From Paraburkholderia rhizosphaerae (lineage in GTDB: Bacteria > Pseudomonadota > Gammaproteobacteria > Burkholderiales > Burkholderiaceae): a DNA stretch of 40,971 bases. The notes beneath the pieces are model-generated. The model made no database searches. It was not told where the DNA came from and worked only from the letters and a program-made list of their open reading frames with translations. Shown here in pieces: positions 8,701-20,064 of the stretch (within the stretch, counting starts at the first letter, position 1; every line of letters starts with the position of its first letter). The stretch is taken from the NCBI RefSeq assembly GCF_004366595.1, contig NZ_SORE01000041.1, positions 1-40,971 of the forward strand. Direction: 5' to 3'. A program made the position numbers and the translations under genes.

Positions 8701-9841
8701 GGCGAACGGCGGTCCGAAGAAGCTCGCGAAGGGCACGAAGATCGAACAGGCTTACCTCGAAGATCTCGACCACTACCACTGGTTCGACATCCGCCTGGCG
8801 GACGAAGATGCAGCGGCGCAGCTCGAAGCCATCAAGGACTCGATCGAACAGAAGCGTCACCAGTTCGATCTCGCGTTCGAAGAGAAGCGCAAGAAGCTCA
8901 CGCAAGGCGACGAACTGCCGCCGGGCGTGCTGAAGATGGTCAAGGTGTACCTCGCGGTGAAGCGCCGCCTGCAGCCTGGCGACAAGATGGCAGGCCGTCA
9001 CGGTAACAAGGGCGTCGTGTCGAAGATCGTGCCGATCGAAGACATGCCGTACATGGCGGATGGCCGTCCGGCCGACGTCGTGCTGAATCCGCTCGGCGTG
9101 CCGTCGCGGATGAACGTGGGTCAGGTGCTCGAAGTGCATCTGGGTTGGGCCGCGAAGGGTCTCGGCTGGCGTATCGGCGAAATGCTGCAGCGTCAGACGA
9201 AGATCGAAGAACTGCGCGCGTTCCTGACCAAGATCTACAACGAGTCGGGCCGTGCGGAAGAAATCGATGGCTTTGGCGACGACGAAATCGTCGAACTGGC
9301 GAAGAACCTGCGCGAAGGCGTGCCGTTCGCGACACCAGTGTTCGACGGTGCGACCGAAGACGAGATGTCCAAGATGCTGGACCTCGCGTTCCCGGACGAA
9401 ATCGCGCAACAGCTCGGTATGACGCAGTCGAAGAATCAGGTGCGTCTGTATGACGGTCGCACGGGTGAGGCATTCGAGCGTCCGGTCACGGTCGGCTACA
9501 TGCACTACCTGAAGCTGCACCACTTGGTCGACGACAAGATGCACGCCCGTTCGACGGGTCCGTACTCGCTCGTCACGCAGCAGCCGCTGGGCGGTAAGGC
9601 GCAGTTCGGCGGTCAGCGCTTCGGTGAAATGGAAGTGTGGGCGCTCGAAGCGTACGGCGCATCGTATGTGCTGCAGGAAATGCTGACGGTCAAATCGGAT
9701 GACGTGACAGGCCGGACCAAGGTGTATGAGAACCTGGTCAAGGGCGATCACGTGATCGATGCGGGCATGCCGGAATCCTTCAACGTGCTGGTGAAGGAAA
9801 TCCGCTCGCTCGGTATCGACATCGATCTGGACCGCAACTAA
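5735..9841 (+). CDS. rpoB: DNA-directed RNA polymerase subunit beta
   Basis: The beta subunit forms one pincer of RNA polymerase and carries the rifampicin pocket. The protein is 1368 residues, the usual Burkholderia length. The rifampicin cluster starts at FFGSSQLSQFMDQ (511-523); D522, H532 and S537, matching E. coli D516, H526 and S531, are the sensitive wild-type residues. Near the C terminus, GDKMAGRHGNKGVVSK is the conserved active-site segment contacting the 3' end of RNA. The ATG follows CGGAG. rpoC follows after 21 bases, so the two are co-transcribed and translated in balance. Confidence 0.98.
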   Translation: MQYSFTEKKRIRKSFAKRPIVHQVPFLLATQLESFSTFLQAEVPATQRKPEGLQAAFTSVFPIVSHNGFARLEFVSYMLSPPAFNIKECQQRGLTYCSALRAKVRLVLLDKESPSKPVVKEVKEQEVYMGEIPLMTPTGSFVINGTERVIVSQLHRSPGVFFEHDKGKTHSSGKLLFSARIIPYRGSWLDFEFDPKDVLYFRVDRRRKMPVTILLKAIGLTPEQILANFFVFDNFALMPEGAQMEFVPERLRGEVARFDISDRDGNVIVTKDKRINAKHIRDLDNAKTKFISVPEDYLLGRVLAKNVIDGETGEVIANANDEITETVLEKLREAKIKDIQTLYTNDLDQGPYISSTLRIDETADRMAARIAIYRMMRPGEPPTEEAVEALFNRLFYSEDAYDLSKVGRMKFNRRVGRDEIIGPMTLQDDDILATIKILVELRNGKGEVDDIDHLGNRRVRCVGELAENQFRAGLVRVERAVKERLGQAESENLMPHDLINSKPISSAIREFFGSSQLSQFMDQTNPLSEITHKRRVSALGPGGLTRERAGFEVRDVHPTHYGRVCPIETPEGPNIGLINSLALYAHLNEYGFLETPYRKVTDGKVTDQIDYLSAIEEGRYVIAQANAAVADDGTLTDELVSSREAGETLMVTPDRIQYMDVAPSQIVSVAASLIPFLEHDDANRALMGSNMQRQAVPCLRPEKAVVGTGIERTVAVDSGTTVQAFRGGVVDYVDAGRMVIRVNDDEAVAGDVGVDIYNLIKYTRSNQNTNINQRPIVKVGDIVSRGDVLADGASTDLGELALGQNMLVAFMPWNGYNFEDSILISEKVVADDRYTSIHIEELNVVARDTKLGPEEITRDISNLAEVQLGRLDESGIVYIGAEVEAGDVLVGKVTPKGETQLTPEEKLLRAIFGEKASDVKDTSLRVPSGMSGTVIDVQVFTREGIQRDKRAQQIIDDELKRYRLDLNDQLRIVEGDAFQRLARMLVGKVANGGPKKLAKGTKIEQAYLEDLDHYHWFDIRLADEDAAAQLEAIKDSIEQKRHQFDLAFEEKRKKLTQGDELPPGVLKMVKVYLAVKRRLQPGDKMAGRHGNKGVVSKIVPIEDMPYMADGRPADVVLNPLGVPSRMNVGQVLEVHLGWAAKGLGWRIGEMLQRQTKIEELRAFLTKIYNESGRAEEIDGFGDDEIVELAKNLREGVPFATPVFDGATEDEMSKMLDLAFPDEIAQQLGMTQSKNQVRLYDGRTGEAFERPVTVGYMHYLKLHHLVDDKMHARSTGPYSLVTQQPLGGKAQFGGQRFGEMEVWALEAYGASYVLQEMLTVKSDDVTGRTKVYENLVKGDHVIDAGMPESFNVLVKEIRSLGIDIDLDRN

Positions 9842-9862
9842 TCGGACTACGGAGAGAAAGCA

Positions 9863-14107
<4,245 letters not shown>

Positions 14108-14146
14108 TGGCGGGCGGCGGGAGCCGCTTCGCTTGGGTCTGTTGGC

Positions 14147-14181
14147 AAAGCCGCCCAGTTTCGACTGGGCGGCTTTTTTTT
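14147..14181 (+). terminator. Strong intrinsic terminator after rpoC
   Basis: AAGCCGCCCAG and CTGGGCGGCTT pair perfectly over 11 bp around a 6-base loop, and a run of seven or more T follows. It closes the secE-to-rpoC transcription unit and isolates the accessory genes downstream. Confidence 0.93.
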
Positions 14182-14191
14182 ATTATTTGAA

Positions 14192-14217
14192 ATTTCTTTG
14201 AGCATGCTCAAAGAAAT
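14192..14217. repeat. Perfect 26-bp palindrome
   Basis: The two 13-base halves are exact reverse complements with no spacer, centred on AGCATGCT at 14204-14205. It is AT-rich in its arms, begins 10 bases after the rpoC terminator and lies about 110-180 bases before the HD-domain gene. It lacks a GC-rich stem with a T run, so a dimeric regulator's operator is more likely than a terminator. No partner regulator gene is adjacent. Confidence 0.8.
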
Positions 14218-14374
14218 AGCGCGAACGCGTCGATCGCTATATCAGGTATTACGTGCCTGACCGGGTCAAGCTCAAACTGCACCGCAAGAATTCGGCCCCG
14301 CAGCGCGGAGGTTGAATTTATGCATGCATAGCCGCTCTTTTGTCACCGCATCGCTTGGATCTGGAGTGTTCAAC

Positions 14375-16075
14375 ATGTTCGAGTTTAAAGGCCCCGCTGT
14401 ATCGCCACACCATATCCCCGAAGCTGCTCCTGGCAAGGCTGGATCGATGGACGATAATTTAAGCGCACCAACATCCGACAATCTAATGGCGCGCCGTAAA
14501 GTCGAAATGACCATCGATTTACGGAAGCAGGTTGGATCCGAAAATATGCAAACCTTCTCGGGTGTCAGACAGGGCGTCCGCTCGATCAAACAACCGTTGG
14601 TCGCCGAGCGTATAATAAGTCCCTACGCAAATTATCTAAAAGAGACGGGGCGACTGAACGATCGGGATGCTGTTGGTGTCGTAAGAGACATCGCAAGCAG
14701 ACTCGGTAAACCTGCTCTGGCGCAGCACCAGGGTAATCCGCCGCAATATGTGTCACATGGATTTGATCATTCGGAGCGCACGGCGGGATACATTGACCGG
14801 ATCATCAATGCATATCCTGAAATAGAGCAGAGTGCGGCCAGAAAATATAACATTCCCACGAGCCTTGCACGCCTTCTGTTCAAGATTACCGCACATTGGC
14901 ATGACATCGGGTACCCAGATCTCGACGGTCGACCCAAATCCACTCACGGATTGTCCAGTGCGTCGAGGTTTGACGATGTGCGCGATCAATTGCAAGGCCT
15001 GATTCAACGCGAAAATGGCCGGACCGATCAGGTGCTTTCCGATATGAGGAAGGCAATTCAACTTCACTCTGCCGATGTCGATGCCGGAAGCTATCCAATT
15101 AATGTGAAAACAGATCGTGGCGCGTTGCTGGCATCTGATGTGGAATCTCTGAAAGAATTGTTGAATCATTATTCGACCTCGTCACGTCGCGCCCATCAGG
15201 TGTCCGCAATAGAAATTCGTGGGTCCGACGCCAAAGAGATGGAAAAGCAAGTCAACGATATGTTGCAGAAGCAGTCATCTGCGCAACCCATTAAGGTGAC
15301 CGCGGACGACACCAAAGTTCGCTATGCGGGCCGACCGGCGGCACTGGAAAAGAATAATCAGGTGAAGATCGGGCTACGTTACACGGAGCAAGAGCTTACC
15401 CGGAACCCATTTGCCATTATCCGGTTTGCCGATAATCTTGATATGGCGGCGAACCGCTTGAGCCCATTCCAGCGGTCACCGGTTTTTCAAACGATGTATT
15501 GGAAGCTCGGTGACCACGGACCGATCGGGCGAGCGCTATCCGAGTTGAACAGACTGGACGATAAAAACACATCCGGTGTGCTGGATGTCTCGCGCAATCT
15601 GCGAAGCGCCGCGGCGGCAAACAAATCGATCGACCTCGATTCGTCGATTCTTTTGGGCGTGGTTAGCCAATTCAGTCCCGCTTTAATTCGCGGTGTGGAC
15701 GCTTCGGCTGCCCGGAGATTATTGACAAGAGCCACGGTAGACAGCGTGCTGAGCAGCCCACTCGCCGGCGGACTTTCCGGCGCGGAGCGGACCACCTTAC
15801 GCGAGGTGGGGTACCGCATGAACGGAGAGACCCTGCTTCATTTCGGTGGCTGCGAAGCCATCGAAAATGTCGACGTCAAACCGGGCAAAATAGTCGTATC
15901 TGTAAATGGGCCGCTATACCGGAAGCTGAACGAAGTAAAGAATCCCGCGGGAATTGGCGTTGGAGAATATCAAATCGAGCGTGCACGACAGGCACTGGCC
16001 AGTCTCTCGATTAACGGCAGGCGTCCCAGCATCGAAGTGGTCGCGCAGAACCAGGGCGGGCGTACACCGGTTTGA
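14375..16075 (+). CDS. HD-domain protein of unknown function
   Basis: I do not recognise this as a named gene. The 566-residue product has the metal-binding signature of HD-superfamily phosphohydrolases: H132 in GFDHSERTAGYI, H176-D177 in TAHWHDIGYP, H231 in IQLHSADVDAG and D353 in IRFADNLDMAANRL. No signal peptide or membrane span is visible, so it should be cytoplasmic or exported by another route. The substrate cannot be told; the N-terminal 80 and C-terminal 200 residues match nothing I know. The start has GGAG 8 bases upstream; an in-frame ATG at 14324 with GGAGG 12 bases upstream would add 17 residues. It is AT-richer than its neighbours (29 of 60 GC in a sampled line against 39 of 60 in rpoC) and uses AGA, ATA and TTA, which suggests horizontal acquisition. 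Confidence 0.8.
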   Translation: MFEFKGPAVSPHHIPEAAPGKAGSMDDNLSAPTSDNLMARRKVEMTIDLRKQVGSENMQTFSGVRQGVRSIKQPLVAERIISPYANYLKETGRLNDRDAVGVVRDIASRLGKPALAQHQGNPPQYVSHGFDHSERTAGYIDRIINAYPEIEQSAARKYNIPTSLARLLFKITAHWHDIGYPDLDGRPKSTHGLSSASRFDDVRDQLQGLIQRENGRTDQVLSDMRKAIQLHSADVDAGSYPINVKTDRGALLASDVESLKELLNHYSTSSRRAHQVSAIEIRGSDAKEMEKQVNDMLQKQSSAQPIKVTADDTKVRYAGRPAALEKNNQVKIGLRYTEQELTRNPFAIIRFADNLDMAANRLSPFQRSPVFQTMYWKLGDHGPIGRALSELNRLDDKNTSGVLDVSRNLRSAAAANKSIDLDSSILLGVVSQFSPALIRGVDASAARRLLTRATVDSVLSSPLAGGLSGAERTTLREVGYRMNGETLLHFGGCEAIENVDVKPGKIVVSVNGPLYRKLNEVKNPAGIGVGEYQIERARQALASLSINGRRPSIEVVAQNQGGRTPV

Positions 16076-16107
16076 CGGCCTGGCCGCTGCACCAGCGTGG
16101 TTCTCTT

Positions 16108-16650
16108 CTAGTCGCGTCGCGCTTGCAAGTACGCCGACGCACACAGTGCGTCCAGACAAGCCGCTGCGTCGCCGGTAACCAGTTGTACCGTACAGGCAAG
16201 CATCAGGTTGACCGGGAGGCCAAAGTCTTCTACGACAAAGCCGCGTGAGCAAAAGGACACACTGTCTTGCGCGCGTGCTGCCGCGCGCTCGATCAGAGGT
16301 TTGTCGTCCGACCGGTAACCCCAGACGGGTTTGCCAAGCGCAACGGCGAAGCCCACTTCAAACGCGGTGCCAACATCCGGCTCACCTGCGCCGCGAAAGT
16401 CGTTCAGATTGGCGAGCACCGCGTCCGCTTCGCGGATTAATGCGAGGTTTGCGTCACAGATCCATCGTGCCGCGTCGCGCGTCGCGAGCGCATCCGGCGG
16501 AGCACCGTCGCACGGGTATAGGCCGGTGAGACCGCGCTCGGCACACAGCGCTTTCAGATATGCGCCATGCGCTGCGGCATCTGGACGAAAAACGTCGAAT
16601 CCGGCGAGATAGACTCGCCGGGTGGTCGTGGCGGCATCTGCGTCCTTCAT
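16108..16650 (-). CDS. Nucleoside 2-deoxyribosyltransferase family protein
   Basis: Members of this family (PF05014 type) swap bases on 2'-deoxyribonucleosides or hydrolyse the N-glycosidic bond, mostly in nucleoside salvage. The 180-residue protein shows the YLAGFDVFRPDA nucleotide-fold opening (14-25), D76 and N81 in ADAVLANLNDF, and the catalytic Glu candidate E98 in PDVGTAFEVGFA. I chose the ATG at 16650, which has GGA upstream; a TTG at 16671 would add seven residues. This is the only minus-strand gene in the window and converges on the HD-domain gene 32 bases away. The natural substrate is not predictable. Confidence 0.85.
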   Translation of the reverse strand: MKDADAATTTRRVYLAGFDVFRPDAAAHGAYLKALCAERGLTGLYPCDGAPPDALATRDAARWICDANLALIREADAVLANLNDFRGAGEPDVGTAFEVGFAVALGKPVWGYRSDDKPLIERAAARAQDSVSFCSRGFVVEDFGLPVNLMLACTVQLVTGDAAACLDALCASAYLQARRD

Positions 16651-16672
16651 GCTATTTCCGGTAACTGACAAG

Positions 16673-16702
16673 TTGATGCCGAGTGTAGCGCCGATCGATA
16701 CG
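16673..16702 (+). promoter_or_regulatory. Possible weak promoter for recQ
   Basis: TTGATG (16673-16678) and GATACG (16697-16702) are 18 bases apart, about 105 bases before the recQ start. The -10 match is only three of six, so this is tentative. The gap between the divergent deoxyribosyltransferase and recQ genes must hold a promoter for each. Confidence 0.3.
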
Positions 16703-16807
16703 GTTTAAACCCTGGCCGTTCGGCTAACAGCGCATCTCGAATGTCGGTTCGGCGCGATGACGTTGGTAAAATTCGCTGTCCTCCTCCTGCCTGTCTTCCG
16801 ATCGTTC

Positions 16808-18655
16808 ATGTCCCGTCCGCTTGAAATCCTCAATGAAGTGTTCGGCTACCCTGCATTCAGAGGGCAGCAGGCCGAAATCGTCCAGCATGTGGCCGGGGGC
16901 GGAGATTGCCTGGTGCTGATGCCGACAGGTGGGGGCAAATCGCTTTGCTATCAGATTCCGTCGCTCGTGCGGCGCGAGCAAGGGCTCGGTACCGGCATTG
17001 TTGTGTCGCCGTTGATCGCGCTGATGCAGGATCAGGTCGCGGCGCTCACGGAAGTCGGCGTGCGCGCTGCCTATTTGAACTCGACCTTGTCCGGTGCGGA
17101 GGCGGTGGCCACAGAACGAGCGTTGCGCGACGGCAATATCGACCTTCTGTACGTGGCACCTGAGCGGTTGATGACGCCGCGCTTCCTCGATCTGCTCGAA
17201 CGCGCGCGCATCGGCCTGTTCGCGATCGACGAAGCGCATTGCGTGTCTCAATGGGGGCACGATTTCCGGCCCGAATACATTCAACTATCGGTGCTGCACG
17301 AGCGGTTTCCGTCGGTGCCGCGTATCGCGCTCACCGCGACCGCTGACGCGATTACGCGCGACGAAATCATTCACCGTCTCGCGCTTGATGATGCGCGCGT
17401 GTTTGTGTCCAGTTTCGACCGGCCAAACATTCGTTATCGGATCGTCGAGAAAGACAATGCGCGCTCGCAGCTACTCGACTTTATCCGCGCTGAACACACG
17501 CGGCCGGATGGCACGACCGACGCCGGCGTTGTCTATTGCCTGTCGCGTCGCAAGGTCGAGGAAACGGCAGAGTGGCTACAGGGCCAGGGCGTTCGTGCAC
17601 TCCCCTATCACGCTGGAATGGAATTCGAAGTCCGGCAGCAACATCAGGAAATTTTTCAGCGAGACGAAGGCATTGTCATGTGCGCGACGATCGCGTTCGG
17701 TATGGGCATCGACAAGCCGGACGTGCGTTTCGTCGCGCACCTCGACCTGCCGAAAAGCGTCGAGGGCTATTACCAGGAAACCGGCCGCGCCGGGCGCGAC
17801 GGTCTGCCGGCGAACGCGTGGATGGCGTACGGCCTGGGCGACGTTGTCCAGCAACGCAAGATGATCGACGAATCGGATGCCGACGACGCACACAAGCGCG
17901 TGCAGACCGGCAAGCTCGATGCGTTGTTGGCGCTGTGCGAGACGGCTGCGTGCCGGCGTGTGCGGCTGCTTGGCTACTTCGGCGAAGCGAGCGAACCTTG
18001 CGGCAACTGCGACACATGCCTTGAGCCGCCCGCATCCTGGGACGCGACGCGTGAGTCGCGAATGGCGCTGTCCTGTGTGTTTCGCGCGCAACGCGCCAGC
18101 GGCTTTAACTTCGGCGCCGGTCACCTGATCGATATCTTGCGTGGGAATCGCAATGAAAAGATATTGCAGCGCGGCCACGATCAGTTAAGCACCTTTGGTA
18201 TCGGTTCGGCTCTGACCGAACACGAATGGCGAGCGGTGTTCCGGCAACTCGTCGCGTTTGGCTTTCTGACGGTCGATCACGACGGCTTCGGCGCACTCGT
18301 ACTGACCGAGGCCAGCAAACCCGTTCTCAAGGGCGAGCAGACGGTCACGATGCGCCGTTACGTCAAGCCGACGCGTTCCCGTCAGGCATCCGGGCGCACC
18401 AGCGAGCGTGCGGATCCGACCGCCGGCATGAGCGCGCGCGAGCGCGCCCGCTGGGAGCGACTACGCGCGTGGCGCTCCGAGACGGCGAAAAGCGATGGCG
18501 TGCCTGCCTACGTCATCTTTCACGACGCGACGTTGGCCGAGATCGCGCGCAGCGAACCGGATTCGCTCGAGGATTTGCGCCACATTCCCGGGATGGGCGT
18601 CCGCAAGCTGGATCGGTTTGGAGCGGAATTACTGGAAGTAGTCGCAGCTGATTGA
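16808..18655 (+). CDS. recQ: ATP-dependent DNA helicase RecQ
   Basis: RecQ is a 3'-5' DNA helicase that acts in recombinational repair and replication-fork restart. With the ATG at 16808 the protein has 615 residues (E. coli 609) and starts at the first helicase helix; an in-frame ATG at 16757 would add 17 residues unlike the family. It has the Q-motif GYPAFRGQQ, Walker A PTGGGKS (39-45), DEAH (141-144), QETGRAGRDG (323-332), the RecQ-Ct zinc cysteines C382, C398, C401, C404, and one HRDC domain near 535-610. From memory, recQ also sits between rpoC and rpsL in other Burkholderia. Confidence 0.95.
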   Translation: MSRPLEILNEVFGYPAFRGQQAEIVQHVAGGGDCLVLMPTGGGKSLCYQIPSLVRREQGLGTGIVVSPLIALMQDQVAALTEVGVRAAYLNSTLSGAEAVATERALRDGNIDLLYVAPERLMTPRFLDLLERARIGLFAIDEAHCVSQWGHDFRPEYIQLSVLHERFPSVPRIALTATADAITRDEIIHRLALDDARVFVSSFDRPNIRYRIVEKDNARSQLLDFIRAEHTRPDGTTDAGVVYCLSRRKVEETAEWLQGQGVRALPYHAGMEFEVRQQHQEIFQRDEGIVMCATIAFGMGIDKPDVRFVAHLDLPKSVEGYYQETGRAGRDGLPANAWMAYGLGDVVQQRKMIDESDADDAHKRVQTGKLDALLALCETAACRRVRLLGYFGEASEPCGNCDTCLEPPASWDATRESRMALSCVFRAQRASGFNFGAGHLIDILRGNRNEKILQRGHDQLSTFGIGSALTEHEWRAVFRQLVAFGFLTVDHDGFGALVLTEASKPVLKGEQTVTMRRYVKPTRSRQASGRTSERADPTAGMSARERARWERLRAWRSETAKSDGVPAYVIFHDATLAEIARSEPDSLEDLRHIPGMGVRKLDRFGAELLEVVAAD

Positions 18656-18696
18656 CCTGAGAAGCCCGTCGTCCGCTTGCCAAAGGCTGCAACTTG

Positions 18697-18726
18697 TTGA
18701 CTCTCTTAGCATTTTCGGAATATCAT
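18697..18726 (+). promoter_or_regulatory. Probable str operon promoter
   Basis: TTGACT (18697-18702) and TATCAT (18721-18726) are 18 bases apart, about 155 bases before rpsL. It is the best match in the 227-base gap between recQ and rpsL. The leader that would follow holds no supported gene. Confidence 0.6.
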
Positions 18727-18882
18727 GCTAGGTTCCGGTTCTCGGGGTGTCTTCGCGCGCACGTTTCAATCGAGTTCGCGCGTTTGTCACGGGTTTCACG
18801 TCGAATCGGAGTTCGATGCGCAGTCGTTTTCGCTTTGCCCGGAAACAGATGCGTCGATTTTGTTCAATTTCAGGAATAAACA

Positions 18883-19263
18883 ATGCCAACCATCAATCAA
18901 CTGGTTCGCAAAGGCCGCACGTCGGAAACGACGAAGAGCAAGAGCCCGGCCTTGCAGGACTGCCCCCAGCGTCGAGGCGTGTGCACCCGCGTGTACACCA
19001 CGACGCCCAAGAAGCCGAACTCGGCGCTGCGTAAGGTCGCCAAGGTGCGCCTCACGAACGGCTTCGAAGTCATTTCGTACATCGGCGGTGAAGGCCACAA
19101 CCTGCAGGAACACTCGGTTGTGCTGATCCGTGGTGGTCGTGTGAAGGACTTGCCGGGTGTGCGTTATCACATGGTTCGTGGCTCGCTGGATACCCAGGGC
19201 GTCAAGGATCGTAAGCAGGCTCGTTCGAAGTACGGTGCGAAGCGCGCCAAGGCCGGCAAGTAA
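18883..19263 (+). CDS. rpsL: 30S ribosomal protein S12
   Basis: S12 sits at the decoding centre and tunes accuracy. The 126-residue protein is of normal length and well conserved after residue 22. K43 (in TTTPKKPNS) and K88 (in [11 protein letters not shown]) are the streptomycin-sensitive wild-type residues. It is the first gene of the str operon, behind the promoter at 18697-18726. A longer than usual 195-base gap separates it from rpsG. Confidence 0.97.
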
Positions 19264-19458
19264 GTCGCCGGTTAGTCGTAGTCGTTTCAGGTCGCCTGTA
19301 AAGGCGTTATTGGCGGTGGTGCCGGATTGCCGGTGCTGTCGAGTAAGTGGTCACCCGACCAGGCTGGTAAGTCTCAGAAGATGAATCGGGTTAGTTGGTG
19401 GCCGCGGAGCTGGGCGCGCATCAAGCGTCGCTCCAACTGAAAAGGTAAAGGAAGAAAC

Positions 19459-19929
19459 ATGCCGCGTCGTCGCGAAGTCCCCAAGCGGGAAGTGTTGCCG
19501 GATCCGAAATTCGGTAATGTTGATGTAGCAAAATTCATGAACGTGCTGATGCTGTCAGGCAAGAAGTCGGTTGCCGAGCGCATCGTGTACGGCGCTTTCG
19601 AACAGATCCAGACCAAGGGTGGCAAGGACCCGCTGGAAGTGTTCACGGTAGCGCTCAACAACGTTAAGCCGGTGGTCGAAGTGAAGAGCCGCCGCGTTGG
19701 TGGTGCGAACTATCAGGTTCCGGTCGAAGTGCGTCCGTCGCGTCGTATGGCATTGGCGATGCGCTGGTTGCGTGAGGCCGCGAAGAAGCGCAGTGAAAAG
19801 TCGATGGCGTTGCGTCTGGCGGGTGAACTGTCGGAAGCCGCTGAAGGCCGCGGTGGCGCAATGAAGAAGCGGGACGAAGTCCACCGGATGGCGGAAGCTA
19901 ATAAGGCGTTCTCGCATTTCCGTTTCTAA
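19459..19929 (+). CDS. rpsG: 30S ribosomal protein S7
   Basis: S7 nucleates assembly of the 30S head and contacts E-site tRNA. The 156-residue protein begins PRRREVPKREVLPDPKFG after the initiator Met, and ends in the conserved KRDEVHRMAEANKAFSHF segment. In E. coli it represses the str operon by binding the rpsL-rpsG gap. The equivalent gap here is about twice as long and may hold a similar site, though I could not identify it. The start is ATG after AAAGGAAGAAAC. Confidence 0.97.
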   Translation: MPRRREVPKREVLPDPKFGNVDVAKFMNVLMLSGKKSVAERIVYGAFEQIQTKGGKDPLEVFTVALNNVKPVVEVKSRRVGGANYQVPVEVRPSRRMALAMRWLREAAKKRSEKSMALRLAGELSEAAEGRGGAMKKRDEVHRMAEANKAFSHFRF

Positions 19930-19971
19930 GCATCCCGACCCCGGGTAGCAGTCAATAACGGAAAGAAATTC

Positions 19972-20011
19972 CGGGCGGGTGCGCTAAACAGGCGCCTCGC
20001 CCGTTTGTGTT
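19972..20011 (+). terminator. Possible attenuator hairpin before fusA
   Basis: CGGGCGGG-GCGC pairs with GCGC-CTCGCCCG (12 bp, one bulged T, one G-T) around a short loop, followed by TTTGTGTT. It lies in the 135-base gap between rpsG and fusA. The T run is imperfect, so partial termination or an mRNA-stabilising role are both possible. Confidence 0.4.
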
Positions 20012-20064
20012 AGGGCGCGCGGGTATTTCACTCCTCGTCGCGTCATTCCCATAGAGAGATCAAA

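Noticed and set aside
14192..14217. The 26-bp palindrome as the rpoC terminator
   Set aside because: It has no GC-rich stem or T run, and a complete terminator lies immediately before it.
14182..14374. Plant-inducible promoter (TTCG-N16-TTCG) upstream of the HD gene, which would mark a type III effector
   Set aside because: TTCG at 14291 has no partner at the required distance; no such box found.
18725..19126. Open frames running from the str promoter region into rpsL
   Set aside because: They overlap rpsL in another frame and lack any plausible protein features.
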